From: Stentor coeruleus
Taxonomy: Eukaryota > Ciliophora > Heterotrichea > Heterotrichida > Stentoridae
Direction of reading: 5' to 3'
DNA: 64,000 nt
NCBI GenBank assembly: GCA_001970955.1
Contig: MPUH01000109.1
Location: 1-64,000 of the forward strand
Shown: positions 54,213 to 64,000 of the stretch, piece after piece
Position numbering within the stretch: position 1 is the first letter of the stretch
Layout of the letters: each line of letters begins with the position of its first letter
Notes under the pieces: generated by a model
What the model was told of the DNA's origin: nothing
Database searches by the model: none
The model's input: the letters and a program-made list of their open reading frames with translations, nothing else
Program-made: the position numbers and the translations under genes

Positions 54213-54250
54213 ATTATTTAGAAGTGAACTATAAAGAAACTAATACATAA

Positions 54251-54823
54251 ATGGAAAGAAACTTGAAACTCAATAAGAAATCCCCACCAATGTCGCCACA
54301 TCTACCTTTTGTGTTTGCTAACAAAGGAATTGAAGAAGATGAATGTTCTACTTCAAGTTCTTATATGAAAACGAATGTTGATCAAAGTTTTATAAAAGAG
54401 CTTAATAAGATCGGTGTTAAGACTAGTAGCATATTAGATACTAATCCTGCTAAGTGTAAAGAAGATAGTAAATTTTCCCCTGCAGTTTCACCTAGTGGCA
54501 GGTTCCCATATCAGAGAAAAGCTAGAAGTATATCTCCTCCAAAGGATTCGTTAACTATATGTGAGAGAAATACGAATTTCTTTTTCCCTGCAGGTAGCCC
54601 AATTGTTCCTGATAATTCACTGCAAGGGAATCTTCCACAATCTGAAGATCAGGAAGAAGATAATGATCTTTTGGTTTTAAAACAACAGTATTTGAAGTTA
54701 ATTATGCAGGCACCTAACTTGAATTTCAAATCTGAACTTTTCGAGAGTGAAGATGATTTTTCAGGCACTGAAGAGTTTAATGAATGGGAAAGCTCGATAA
54801 TGAAAAAAATGCAACTGCACTAA
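54251..54823 (+). CDS. Ser/Pro-rich hypothetical protein
   Basis: A 190-residue frame starting MERNLKLNKKSPPMSPH. It is largely disordered, with several SP sites (PPMSPH, FSPAVSPSG, RSISPPK, AGSPIVP) that could be kinase targets, and an acidic C-terminus (SEDQEEDNDLLVL, SEDDFSGTEEF). It is divergently placed next to the kinesin relic, with 38 bp between starts. No family is recognised. Coding status is supported by frame length and by composition unlike the flanks. Confidence 0.6.
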   Translation: MERNLKLNKKSPPMSPHLPFVFANKGIEEDECSTSSSYMKTNVDQSFIKELNKIGVKTSSILDTNPAKCKEDSKFSPAVSPSGRFPYQRKARSISPPKDSLTICERNTNFFFPAGSPIVPDNSLQGNLPQSEDQEEDNDLLVLKQQYLKLIMQAPNLNFKSELFESEDDFSGTEEFNEWESSIMKKMQLH

Positions 54824-55632
54824 CTCTGTAGAATTATCAAATTTAGTGTACTTAATCTATTGAAAACTTCTATTAGAATGATTTAATAAGTGCCTTGTTA
54901 TAAATGCTGTCAGAATAGTTATTTTGATATATATTTTTTTACATGATTGAATTATAAATACTATACAAAATACTAAATTTATATTTAATTCTAATATACT
55001 ATTTATCACAAAGCAATAGCCTTAAGATGAAAAAATCAATACTCTTTACTTGAAGATCTTGAAGGAAGTGCATATCCAATCCTGAATTGTCCATAAAGAA
55101 AATCAAAAATCAAAAGCCATGAAGTCAAAAATATTAAAGAAATTATTAAAGCAAAAATAAGAAAGGGTAAAGCTGAATATAATAAGTCTAGTATATTAAA
55201 TACTAGTAACTTATACGATTTAAAAAAATTATATGCAGAAAAGCTTGTGAAACTGACTGATAAAATCGAATTGCTTTTTTTGATGTAAAGAGAAAAGGAT
55301 AATATTTTTTTGGCTAATAAATTTATTGGGAATGAGATGTTTTTCAAATTTTTATTAGAGATATTTAATATACATAGAAGATATAAAAGAAGGTAGTAAT
55401 ATATAAAAATAGCCTAGTCAATATTCTAATTTTTTTAAGATGATGGAGAAAGGGTTTTGGGGGAAAATTCTTGAAGTTTCAAGATTGAGTTGATGGGTTA
55501 AGATTTTGATACTTTTTATCTAATATTACACATTTTATCATAGGAATGATAATCTAGGACTTTATTAGAAAATAAGAAATTATAGTTGATAATAGGCTAC
55601 TGATAGGATTTTAAGGGTTTTCTATTAGATAA
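54824..55632. other. Intergenic region with a possible hydrophobic frame
   Basis: A minus-strand frame ends at 55036 and is open up to about 55430 without an ATG in a good place. Its C-terminal part (LLYSALPFLIFALIISLIFLTSWLLIFDFLYGQFRIG) would be membrane-spanning and ends SRSSSKEY. Long AT-rich stretches readily give such frames, so this is only a candidate. 55348-55500 is G-rich and C-poor, as seen to the right of other genes here. Confidence 0.3.
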
Positions 55633-56040
55633 TTATTTAATTTTATCTTTTTTTTTAGCTGAAAATACTTCATCATCAGTCAAATTTCGGATACTGATTT
55701 TGCCTTTGGTTGGAGATATTAAAAATCTGTTTTTTTTGAGGCATGATTTAGCTTTTGTGAGCTTTTGGAATTTTATTGTATTGGATTTTGAACTTTCTTG
55801 GCTTGGCATCATTTGAAAAGATTTTGGAATCACAGCTTTGGCTTTTACTGTGATTGATGAGTTACAAATTTGTGGGGATTGAGTAGGTTTTTTAAAATAG
55901 TCTTTGAGTATTAAATTGCAAAATCTAGGTGATAGTGATTTTATGTTTTTTGGAGTATCTTCTAAATTAATTTTTTGATGCAGGTAGATTTTTTTTGATG
56001 AATATGAAGGTACTTTCATTATTATGATATTGCCTCGCAT
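55633..56040 (-). CDS. Small basic hypothetical protein
   Basis: A 135-residue frame starting MRGNIIIMKVPSYSS at 56040; the second ATG, seven codons on (56019), is an alternative start. It is Lys- and Ser-rich (KKPTQSPQICNSSITVKAKAV, KLTKAKSCLKKNRF) with an acidic turn near the end (NLTDDEVFSAKKK). No family is recognised. It lies in tandem with WDR17 on the minus strand. Confidence 0.55.
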   Translation of the reverse strand: MRGNIIIMKVPSYSSKKIYLHQKINLEDTPKNIKSLSPRFCNLILKDYFKKPTQSPQICNSSITVKAKAVIPKSFQMMPSQESSKSNTIKFQKLTKAKSCLKKNRFLISPTKGKISIRNLTDDEVFSAKKKDKIK

Positions 56041-56277
56041 TGATAATAATTATTAAAATATTATTTTGATAGATTTGATTGAGTTTTTTATTAAAGAAAA
56101 TGTTAAGTTTATTACTAAAGAAAATATTAAGTTTAGTCTAGGATTTATCTCCAAAACCTTTTTCCATCCAAAAAAAGCCTCATCACATCCAAAAATTATA
56201 AAATTCTTCCAATAATAAAAAATCATTCAACAAATCTTATAAATCCTAACCATATCCTAAACTCTAAACCCACCTTT

Positions 56278-59200
56278 TTAATAGGGATTAATTAAGTTTC
56301 CATCATTAAGAGGTGAGAACGGGTTGACTTTCGCCCACATAAGAGCTTCATCAAGTCCTAAAGAGTAGCTTCCAAAGCTGAAAACCGATCCCTGTATAGC
56401 TTTTCTCGTGAAAATCGAGACTGGAATTTTTTTATTCGCATTATTCGCAGGTAAATTTCCCCCAATAAGCCTCATACGATTACGCCCAAGTTCTTTCACA
56501 GCTGAAGGATGTGATTTATTCATTTGCCCTCTAAGATATTCTATACTTTCTGTTTCTCTAGCATTAGGATTCATAACAGTATTTAATAAATCCTTCCCAA
56601 CTTCAGGTTGTCTAATAGATTCAAGTATTGAATTTGCTATAATCTGAAAATTAGTCCCAATAGATAAATCAAGATTCTGAGCTTTAACTAAATTAGTAAA
56701 TGTCATAAGCATCATATAAGTAATAGAATATCCTCGCCAATAACTAGATATTCCTCCAGCTAAACTTCCTATAGCTAATATTTCTGCTTTAGTTTTAACT
56801 GAAATTCCTTCAACACTTGTGAAATTAAAATATTGAAGAAGATCAAAAATCTCACTGATATCCCCAGTGTTACAAAGTTCTCTAAATTTTTGGATTGTAA
56901 TTTCAGCTGCTCTTTGAGGGTTTCTTGATATTATAAACAACCTAACTGCTTCTTTGATTTGATTATTTTTTAATGCTGCTTCAGCTAAAGGACTATATTC
57001 ACTTAATCTTCTTAACCCATAATGTTCATATCTTGTTGGATCAGGTATCTTAGCAGCAAGAAGTTCTTTAACTTGGATTTCTGATTCTACAAACTTCATC
57101 GCTAAGTCCCATAAACCTTTTTTCTCACTTCTTCTTGCTAGGTACAAACGGATTTCATTTGATGGTAAGGTAAAAATCTCAGCTAAAGCAAGAGCATAAG
57201 AAAGTTCGTGACTTCTCATGAGTTTATTTAAAGCTGCTTTTGTATCTTTTAATGACAAATGAGTTGCTGCTGATAGTATTGGTTCACATACAATAATATA
57301 ATCTTCAGCTAATTTGTTTACTATATCTCTTAAAACATAATCTTCAGTTGCTTCAGATTCTGGATTTCTAGGCCCTTCGCTTAGTGGACTTGTAAATACC
57401 CCAGAGCTTTTTCTTGATGCAACTAGTAAAGCATCTTCAAAATCTCTTCTTTTTAAATAAAACTGTATAGCTTTGTCTGGTTTCCCACTAGCTAAATATA
57501 CTGCTGAAGCATCTTCTTTTTCATTATTAGCTAAAAACTGCGCATATCTTTGGCTAACATTAAGCCAATAATCCATACAAAACCCTGGAGCAAAAGCTAA
57601 AGCACGTTCCCAGTTACCTAGTTTTATCATAAGCTCACAATATTGTTTAATATTCCCAAGTTTCAAATGAGTCTTTGCTGCTTCTTTAAGTCTATCTTCT
57701 TTTTTAGCCAAAGCACTTCCAAGATAAGCCATCCCAGAAGCAGTTTCTAGTTCTGTAGCTTTAGAACTTCTACTTGAAAACAGTTCCTCAATTGGCAATA
57801 TTAAATTGTTTATATTAACTTCTTTGTGATATTTAATATAATTGACTATCTCAAAAAAGTCATCTTCTCCAGTACGGAATCTAAAAAATGTGAGAATAGT
57901 TTTGAATTTATCAACATCGCTTTGAGTTCTTATTAAATCACTTAATTGTCGACTTTTATTTCCCATTAAACTTATAGCCGCTGTTCCTTCAAGTGATGGT
58001 GTTCCTAATAATTGACTCCAAGGTGTACCACTTATAGCCCTAAGTTCAAGTTCTGATACATAATCTTCTAAACTCCAGAATCTAATAGAAGCATCACGAG
58101 AACATGATAATAATAAAAAAGGTCTTTCAGGATGTGAAGCTATACCATAAACATCAGCATGATGTTCACTTGATATATGAAGACATTCACTTGATCGTAC
58201 ATCCCATACTCTAATTGTAGCATCCCAAGAACCTGATACAAGAAGCCAAGGGACTTCACTATTCCATACAATAGCCCTAGTGTTTTGTGTATGACCTCTT
58301 AATGATGCTACAGGTCTTTTTGCTGAGATATCCCAAATACCAATTGTCTTGTCATCAGAACTTGTTGCTAATATGTTATCAAAACATGGATTCCAAGCAA
58401 GGTTGAATATTTTCCCATCATGAGCTTTGATATCAGCAAGTAATTCGCCATCGTTATATACGCGGATTTTACCATCTTGACAACCAGTAGCGATTTGTAA
58501 AGGAATATTATGGTGCCAGACTGTACCAAAAACAGCTTGAGGATGTTTAATCATTTTATATTTAACTAAGTTTTTCCCTTCGATTTTAAGCATAGCCAAA
58601 TACCCATCAGAAGTCCCAACAGCTAATAAATCTGACCTCAAAATGCTCCAGTTGATTCTATAAATCGGTGCTTCGATTGTTGGTCTAAATCTATGAAGTA
58701 ATCTGGTTTTAGAGTAATCATATAACAAAACTTCACCTTTAGCTGTACATGTCGCTATTAAAGTTCCTGGTCCCCAAGCGACTCCATATAAAACACATTT
58801 AACTTGCATAACACCTTTAAATTCTCCAAGGCCTAAAGCATCTGAATGTAAAGTGTCAATATTTTTCATATTCCTCAAATCCCAGATTTTTATTGTCCCT
58901 TCATAAGAAGCAGTTGCCACCATATTCTTATCATTTGGATTAATGCTTATATCAAATACAGTCTCAGCATGTCCTGGTTCTGTACAGAATTCTAGTTTTT
59001 TCTTAAGTAAAGAGTATACTCCCATACTACCATTTTTAAAAGCACATACTAATTCTCCTCTATCATGCATATAAGAAATATGAGAAATCCCTGAATTGCC
59101 AAGTTTTACTGTATCAACAGGGTTTTTCTTAGACACATTCCATACTTTTAATGCCGCTATTTTGTCAGTTACAGTAAAAAACTCTCCAGGGCTTGACTTG

Positions 59201-59901
59201 TTCCATGCCATAGACTTTATTCCAGTACTTATTATATCAAAAGCCATCAATATTTGTGCTGACTCCACATCAAAAAGTGCTAAACTCCCATCTTTAAACG
59301 CTACTAAAAGGTATTTATCCGAAAGTGGATCCCATTGTATATCTTCAGAAGGTGTATTTTGTTTAGGTAAATCTAGTTTCTTCACATTATCATGATTCAT
59401 ATGACAAACTAAAGCTCCACCTTCATTACATCCTAAAGCAAACCTTCCAGTAAAAGATGGGTGGAATTTCAATGTTTTTGGTCGAATTCCAGCGTAATTA
59501 GCTTTTTTTGTTATAGCTTTTGTTACTGTATTTAGTATTTTTATATCACCATTTTCATGTAAAAACAACAACTCATCAACTTTGGAAGGGTTAAATTCCA
59601 TCATGAGGACTGGGCTTGTAATGTTAAGATGTACATCAGGGATATCTGTTGCTAGATTCCACACATAAAGCATATTATCCATTGATACTGAAGCTAATTG
59701 TGCTGGGTTTTGTTGATTCCATGTAATGCAGGTTATGGTCTGGTCATGAGCTGCAATGATTTTAGCTATTGTGAATGTATCGAGGTCTAGGAAGTATATT
59801 GCTAAGGTAGAACAGTAAGCTAAAAGTTTGCCACTACGAGCGACGACTGATTTGTTCCAATATTGGCATCCTGATGGACACAGCTTAATTTGCTTCAACA
59901 T
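56278..59901 (-). CDS. WDR17: WDR17 homologue (WD40 propellers plus helical solenoid)
   Basis: A 1,207-residue protein. The first ~640 residues hold about 12-14 WD40 repeats, that is two propellers (for example GTIKIWDLRN, KTIGIWDISAKRP, ATIRVWDVRSSECL, ASIRFWSLEDYVS). The rest is an alpha-solenoid with TPR/clathrin-like hairpins (LKLGNIKQYCELMIKLGNWERAL). The N-terminus LCPSGCQYWNKSVVARSGKLLAYC matches the distinctive WDR17 start (GCQ.WNK...AYC.TLAIY), so I assign WDR17 with fair confidence. The layout resembles coat and IFT-type proteins; the cellular role of WDR17 is poorly known. No intron is needed. Confidence 0.88.
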   Translation of the reverse strand: MLKQIKLCPSGCQYWNKSVVARSGKLLAYCSTLAIYFLDLDTFTIAKIIAAHDQTITCITWNQQNPAQLASVSMDNMLYVWNLATDIPDVHLNITSPVLMMEFNPSKVDELLFLHENGDIKILNTVTKAITKKANYAGIRPKTLKFHPSFTGRFALGCNEGGALVCHMNHDNVKKLDLPKQNTPSEDIQWDPLSDKYLLVAFKDGSLALFDVESAQILMAFDIISTGIKSMAWNKSSPGEFFTVTDKIAALKVWNVSKKNPVDTVKLGNSGISHISYMHDRGELVCAFKNGSMGVYSLLKKKLEFCTEPGHAETVFDISINPNDKNMVATASYEGTIKIWDLRNMKNIDTLHSDALGLGEFKGVMQVKCVLYGVAWGPGTLIATCTAKGEVLLYDYSKTRLLHRFRPTIEAPIYRINWSILRSDLLAVGTSDGYLAMLKIEGKNLVKYKMIKHPQAVFGTVWHHNIPLQIATGCQDGKIRVYNDGELLADIKAHDGKIFNLAWNPCFDNILATSSDDKTIGIWDISAKRPVASLRGHTQNTRAIVWNSEVPWLLVSGSWDATIRVWDVRSSECLHISSEHHADVYGIASHPERPFLLLSCSRDASIRFWSLEDYVSELELRAISGTPWSQLLGTPSLEGTAAISLMGNKSRQLSDLIRTQSDVDKFKTILTFFRFRTGEDDFFEIVNYIKYHKEVNINNLILPIEELFSSRSSKATELETASGMAYLGSALAKKEDRLKEAAKTHLKLGNIKQYCELMIKLGNWERALAFAPGFCMDYWLNVSQRYAQFLANNEKEDASAVYLASGKPDKAIQFYLKRRDFEDALLVASRKSSGVFTSPLSEGPRNPESEATEDYVLRDIVNKLAEDYIIVCEPILSAATHLSLKDTKAALNKLMRSHELSYALALAEIFTLPSNEIRLYLARRSEKKGLWDLAMKFVESEIQVKELLAAKIPDPTRYEHYGLRRLSEYSPLAEAALKNNQIKEAVRLFIISRNPQRAAEITIQKFRELCNTGDISEIFDLLQYFNFTSVEGISVKTKAEILAIGSLAGGISSYWRGYSITYMMLMTFTNLVKAQNLDLSIGTNFQIIANSILESIRQPEVGKDLLNTVMNPNARETESIEYLRGQMNKSHPSAVKELGRNRMRLIGGNLPANNANKKIPVSIFTRKAIQGSVFSFGSYSLGLDEALMWAKVNPFSPLNDGNLINPY

Positions 59902-60664
59902 TTATTATTGTGGTTATGGAAACTTGTAAATATGTTCTTGATTGTATAAGGAGAAGTTAGTTTGGAAGATTTTTATTGGAAGGAAGATGTAGGATGGGAT
60001 TAAGGAAAGTGAATTTTTTGTGTTTTGGTATTTTGAAGAGAGGTTGAGAGGTTTGATTGGGGTAGGGTTTTGGATGGAAGATTGGGATTTTTTTGGAAGA
60101 TGTGATGAGGGTATTTGTTTTGAATATAAAATGAGGATCTGAAGATTGTATTTGAGTGTTGGAATATTTTTTGTTGAGTGAGATGTTGATGTATAGGTTA
60201 AAGTTTTGTGATAAGATATCTTATTAGAGAAAATAGGATAAAGTGCATTTTTATGATAGTTGAAAGTATTGAGTTAAGTTGCTTGACAAACTTATAACAA
60301 AAAAATAGAAATAATAGTATTTAAGTCAAAAGCTTGTAATTGTATTAAACTTGGGGTTAGTTATACTCTTTTTGACTATAAAAATCTTATCTGATATATT
60401 TACTATAAAAACAAGAAATAATCCTTTATAGAACTTCAAAAATCCTTATATTTTGTATATAATAACATAACAATCAAGTCATAAGAAAAATAATCAGCCT
60501 ACAACAAAATCCAAAAAAAGTGGGAAAATTTCGCGGTTTTTTGAAAAGCATGCCATACAAAGTCAGCCCATCAGTTTACTCGCGGCAAATTCTTAGGCAA
60601 AGAACCAAAACTAATATGCAAGCATTATTCTAAGAAAATCTAATAATAATTTCTATTAATCATA
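59902..60664. other. Divergent intergenic region, no gene seen
   Basis: G-rich and C-poor at 59902 to about 60240, then more C-rich to 60664. It probably holds the promoters of WDR17 and the PHD protein. No motif was identified. Confidence 0.55.
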
Positions 60665-62845
60665 ATGATTCAGACACCAGACGCATGCATGTTTTGTAAG
60701 GAAAAACTGGAGATGACTACCTTTGTTCCAAGGTATTTCAATGATCTCTCTGCTCATATTCAGTGTATCGAAGACAAGTCTTGCGTTTTTTGTGGTCTGT
60801 CAGGTCTATGTGTGAAATGCCAGCACAAAGATTGCAGTCGTGCTTTTCACCAATTCTGTCAATCTCGTTACATATCTGAAACCCCTTTAGATCAAAAGTT
60901 CCTATGCGATATCCACTTAAAAGCTAAAGGGAAAAAAAAAGAACATCAGCGTCTATGGCTAGTACGTCAAGTTTCAAATCGTGTAGGATTAAACCCTGAA
61001 GCAATAACTAAAATCAAAGAATCACATGGAGATAATAAAAATCATTCCATATGCTCAGGACAAGTATTTTGGTTTATAATCGGTTCACAGTATTTCCCTA
61101 ACTTTATCAACTTACAAAAACCTGAAATCAACGTCAAGCATCTTAGTGAATACTCTGAAAATTGGGATACAGATCTTGATACATACACATTAGAAATCGA
61201 AAAAGAATATCTTCTTATAAAAGAACAAAACCAAAATAATCTAAGCAATTTAAGAGAATATACAGGAATTAATATTGAAACAGTTAAAGATTATAGAGAA
61301 GAAGAACTTATTTTAGCTGAAACTCGAAACCTTTTATTGAGAAATGGTTTTGAAGAATATCTTCGGTATTTTGAAAGCAAAGTTAAAGAAGAAACAGATG
61401 CAAGTGGTAATGCAGAAAAAAGAATAAGTTCATTAAGAGAAGTACCTAAAAATGAAGAAGACTTTGTTTGTTCTATATGTGAAGATGGTGATTATGAAGA
61501 TGATGATTTAATTGTCATATGTTCTAGTTGTGAAATGGGCGCTCATATGAAATGTTATGGAATACCTGTTGTTCCTGAATCAGATTGGATCTGTCATGGT
61601 TGTGCAGCTATAAAAAACAAAGAAGAAAGAGTTAATATTCGATGTGCACTTTGTCCTATAAAAGGTGGTTGTGTCAAACCTACAATTCATGTAACATCAG
61701 GAAATTTATCTTTTCCAAACTACCCAGAAGAGTTAAATGAGATGGTCTGGTGCCATATTTTCTGTGCTTCACAATTAGATTTTGATGTTTATGGGGATAA
61801 AGAATATCTTGATAGAATCAATCTTAAAGTTATCGACGCTAAAAGATTTACACTTAAATGCCAAGTCTGTAAAACTAAAGATGGAGCATGTTTACAGTGT
61901 CAATATGGTAGGTGTCAAGCTGCATTTCATCCTGAATGTGGTAAAGATTTTTTTACTAATACAAGAGATAAGACTGGGTATGATGAAGTTAGTATATATT
62001 GTCCTTTACATAAACCTTTAAAGCTTAGAAGGGTTATAGAAGGTAAAGAAAAAAAATGTGTTGAGGATGTAATTAGTTTTTGCAAAGCTCTTGAAAAATA
62101 CGAAAGGAGAATTAAAAACATAAACTCTGCACCGGTTGTGAAAAGGCCGCAAAATAGTGAAAGACCTTTTACATATGATGAAAAGTGTAAGTTGATTAAA
62201 GTTATTGAAAATGAAGTTGAAAAATTGTCGAAAAATGCGAAATCAGAGTTTTCTGTTATAGTGAAATTAAAAACTAGCAGTTTGAGAAATCAAATACAGG
62301 TTATAAGACCACAACCTTATAATTTATTAGACCCACAAGCTTTGTTGCAAAGTAAATTATCGATTAAAGGTAGGAAATATGCGGAATGTCATAAATATTA
62401 TGAAAGCTCTTTGTTTCCTTTATTAAGAAAAGAACTTGATATTATGAAAGTAAATGCTGTTAAGTTCTCACCTAAAAGCAAAAAGAAAAATAGTCCTTTT
62501 AGTAAAAAAAATAAAGATAAAGCTAAAGCACAAGCTAGAGTTGCATCAGTTAAAGATGTTCAAACACCTGGGAAATATGTGCAAACACTTATTGAAATAC
62601 CTGTTTTAAATGATATTGTTAGTAATGAAGTTTATTGTGTTTGTAGGAAACCGTTTGTGGAAAAGAGTTTTAAGAAGGCTTGGGAAAGTGAGTTTGATTT
62701 TCAGCAGAGACAGGCAGAATCTCAGATGATTTGTTGTGATAATTGTGGGGAATGGTATCATTATAAATGTATTGGGTTGAAGTATGAGGAAGAAATACCG
62801 GGTAATTATACTTGTATGAAATGCAATTCAGCTTTAGGTCAGTGA
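60665..62845 (+). CDS. Multi-PHD chromatin reader (JADE/BRPF/AF10-like)
   Basis: A 726-residue protein. Residues about 8-85 form an extended-PHD-like zinc module (CMFC...CIEDKSCVFCGLSGLCVKC...CSRAFHQFCQ...CDIH). Residues about 264-320 are a canonical PHD (CSICEDGDYEDDDLIVICSSC...CYGIPV...DWICHGC). An extended PHD follows to about 455 (CALCPIKGGCVKPT...WCHIFCA...CQVCKTKDGACLQC...AAFHPECG...CPLHKP). A C-terminal PHD ends the protein (CVCRKPF...ICCDNCGEWYHYKCIGL...CMKC). PHD-zinc-ePHD is the arrangement of JADE, BRPF and AF10/AF17, which bring acetyltransferases or DOT1L to nucleosomes. Here an N-terminal ePHD and a C-terminal PHD are added. Binding to unmodified or methylated H3 tails is expected by family. 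Confidence 0.9.
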   Translation: MIQTPDACMFCKEKLEMTTFVPRYFNDLSAHIQCIEDKSCVFCGLSGLCVKCQHKDCSRAFHQFCQSRYISETPLDQKFLCDIHLKAKGKKKEHQRLWLVRQVSNRVGLNPEAITKIKESHGDNKNHSICSGQVFWFIIGSQYFPNFINLQKPEINVKHLSEYSENWDTDLDTYTLEIEKEYLLIKEQNQNNLSNLREYTGINIETVKDYREEELILAETRNLLLRNGFEEYLRYFESKVKEETDASGNAEKRISSLREVPKNEEDFVCSICEDGDYEDDDLIVICSSCEMGAHMKCYGIPVVPESDWICHGCAAIKNKEERVNIRCALCPIKGGCVKPTIHVTSGNLSFPNYPEELNEMVWCHIFCASQLDFDVYGDKEYLDRINLKVIDAKRFTLKCQVCKTKDGACLQCQYGRCQAAFHPECGKDFFTNTRDKTGYDEVSIYCPLHKPLKLRRVIEGKEKKCVEDVISFCKALEKYERRIKNINSAPVVKRPQNSERPFTYDEKCKLIKVIENEVEKLSKNAKSEFSVIVKLKTSSLRNQIQVIRPQPYNLLDPQALLQSKLSIKGRKYAECHKYYESSLFPLLRKELDIMKVNAVKFSPKSKKKNSPFSKKNKDKAKAQARVASVKDVQTPGKYVQTLIEIPVLNDIVSNEVYCVCRKPFVEKSFKKAWESEFDFQQRQAESQMICCDNCGEWYHYKCIGLKYEEEIPGNYTCMKCNSALGQ

Positions 62846-63354
62846 GGTGATTTTTAATTCTTAGAATAATTATATGTTAGTACAGTTTATGAAAGGATTT
62901 AGGCTATTTTATTGTAAGAGTAGTTTTTATTTTGTGGTGTAAAATGCTGAAGTTTTATTGTGTTTTTTATTATTGTTTATAAAAATAGTTGGTATAATAA
63001 ATATTAAATAATTATGTTATTTGGTTTTAAAAATAATAAAGTTATGATTTAGAATTAGTATGATTGATTGTATTATTAAGGATTTAAGTTTAGATTATTA
63101 ATATCTCATTAATTTATTATTAGCATTAATAAAAAGTTAGCATTTATTACTGCATACTTTTACATACAGAGGCCTTAATCTTTCATTTTATATTTTTTTT
63201 CTTTAAATATCTATTATCCTTTTATCTGCATCCTTCTTACATTTTCCATTTTCTTCTCTATTTTATTTGAATTTTTCACTAAAATATTAAGAATAATTTC
63301 CTAACTCCAGTCTTCTTCCTAGTTCAAAAGCATAATCCTTACATTTCTAACTAT
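62846..63354. other. Convergent intergenic region, no gene seen
   Basis: The left part is G-rich and C-poor and the right part (about 63180-63354) is C-rich and G-poor. No coding or RNA gene was recognised. Confidence 0.55.
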
Positions 63355-64000
63355 CTAATTATTTTCATGATAAATTCTAAAAGTCCTAAAATAAGTCCTC
63401 ATAGCCTCACAAATTTCATTTTTCTCCTCTTCTTTCATTCCTCTAAAAAAAACCTCAAACGCATGATCAATAGATCTCCCATCCCTTATAATTTCAAAAA
63501 TATTTCTCGCCGCCAACAAATACTTCACTTGTTTATGCAATATTTTCTTAATTTCAATACGATAAACCATCTAAATAAATTTCACAGCAAAATAATGTCT
63601 TAAAGTCAATTGATTCTCTACAATCTTCAAATCTTCTTCAAGTCTAGTAGGAAACTCATCAATCTGTTCATTTACAACACCCAAAATAATCTCAATAACT
63701 TTCATTTCTAAATCTATACTCGCAGGAGAAAAACAAGCATTTACAGGGAAATTATTTGTCCAATTAAGTACCCTAACAACTCTAAACAACTCTATATAAA
63801 ACCTTACCTTTACATAAAGTATCACTTTTAAGTTTAAAAAGATAAACTTTGTTATTGTCTAAACTTCTAATTTCATAAGCTTTTTCCCCAATAATAAACC
63901 TATCTAATGAAGTTTTGATTCTAGCAAAATTGTATATATTGTCTTTTAATGAAAACCCATACGTTGCTAAAAGCATCCTATTCGAATATCTCCCATAACT
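63355..64000 (-). CDS. SETD3/RBCMT-like SET methyltransferase, C-terminal part, 5' end outside the window; two introns
   Basis: Removing a 16-nt intron (63792-63807) and a 15-nt intron (63571-63585) gives one frame: YGRYSNRMLLATYGFSLKDN at the window edge, then ...LCKELFRVVRVLNWTNNF... and HYFAMVYRIEIKKILHKQ... to the stop at 63355. Y-G-x-x-S-N...LL..YGF...DN is the hallmark at the end of the SET domain in the SETD3/Rubisco-methyltransferase family. The helical rest matches its substrate-binding (Rubis-subs-bind) domain. Such enzymes methylate proteins on Lys or His (actin His73 for SETD3). The catalytic SET core lies beyond base 64000. No initiator is assigned, because the frame is open to the edge. 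Confidence 0.85.
63571..63585 (-). other. 15-nt spliceosomal intron
   Basis: On the minus strand it reads GTGAAATTTATTTAG. It removes an in-frame TAG between HYFA and MVYRIEIKK. Confidence 0.88.
63792..63807 (-). other. 16-nt spliceosomal intron
   Basis: On the minus strand it reads GTAAGGTTTTATATAG. Sixteen nt, not 15, is needed to join LCK to ELFRVV in frame, so this is the one length exception in the window. Confidence 0.85.

Noticed and set aside
1-64000. CRISPR arrays, transposons or virus-like elements
   Set aside because: No short regular repeats with spacers, no transposase, reverse transcriptase, integrase or capsid-like frames were seen.

Overview
The window looks like macronuclear DNA of a heterotrich ciliate close to Stentor. 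The sequence is AT-rich and the genes are packed. TAA, TAG and TGA all act as stops. Eight introns could be placed by reading; seven are 15 nt and one is 16 nt, all GT...AG. Each restores a reading frame, and several restore a recognisable domain (Pumilio repeat 8, the N-terminal half of a bromodomain, a SETD3-type C-terminal domain). Tiny introns with the standard code point to Stentor rather than Blepharisma, which reads TGA as Trp; this family knowledge is from memory.

Layout. 1-6420: tandem TPR genes on the minus strand, one cut by the window edge, one about 25 TPRs long ending in a protein kinase-like domain, and an 80-bp relic of another copy. 6702-8974: RNA polymerase I/III subunit RPAC1, convergent with an MFS transporter. 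9700-12750: a triple-PH protein. 12759-22209, minus strand: a protein with an exact 69-residue Trp repeat (Sfi1-like) directly downstream of a four-domain EEEE-type Ca2+ channel. 23774-32738: a Ubl/EF-hand-like protein, small basic proteins, a WD40 protein and an LRR-IQ-coiled-coil protein. 33193-38061: tRNA-Thr(CGT), uridine kinase, a CBM20 protein with a phosphohistidine-like domain, tRNA-Val(AAC) and a Pumilio protein. 39031-47645: two PP2C paralogues (one apparently inactive), small unknown proteins and ETF-alpha. 48415-54823: a small gene broken by a scaffold join, a Cache/HAMP-like receptor ending in a VWA domain, a minimal BET bromodomain protein, a decayed kinesin and a disordered protein. 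55633-64000: a small basic protein, a WDR17 homologue, a multi-PHD chromatin reader and the C-terminal part of a SETD3/RBCMT-like methyltransferase.

Three features cut across the window. (1) Six of the seven N characters are flanked by direct repeats of 41-81 bp. Three fall in genes and one in the kinesin relic; removing one repeat copy restores the coding frame or protein in the three genes, so these are most likely contig joins. (2) Most longer intergenic regions read G-rich (C-poor) and then C-rich (G-poor) on the plus strand whichever way the neighbouring genes point. This was judged by eye, not computed. (3) Gene ends can be as close as 8 bp.

The genes are mostly housekeeping, cytoskeletal or ciliary, Ca2+ signalling and chromatin genes. 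No transposon, virus-derived element or CRISPR array was seen. The Ca2+ channel next to a possible centrin-binding repeat protein is the most suggestive functional pairing for a contractile ciliate.
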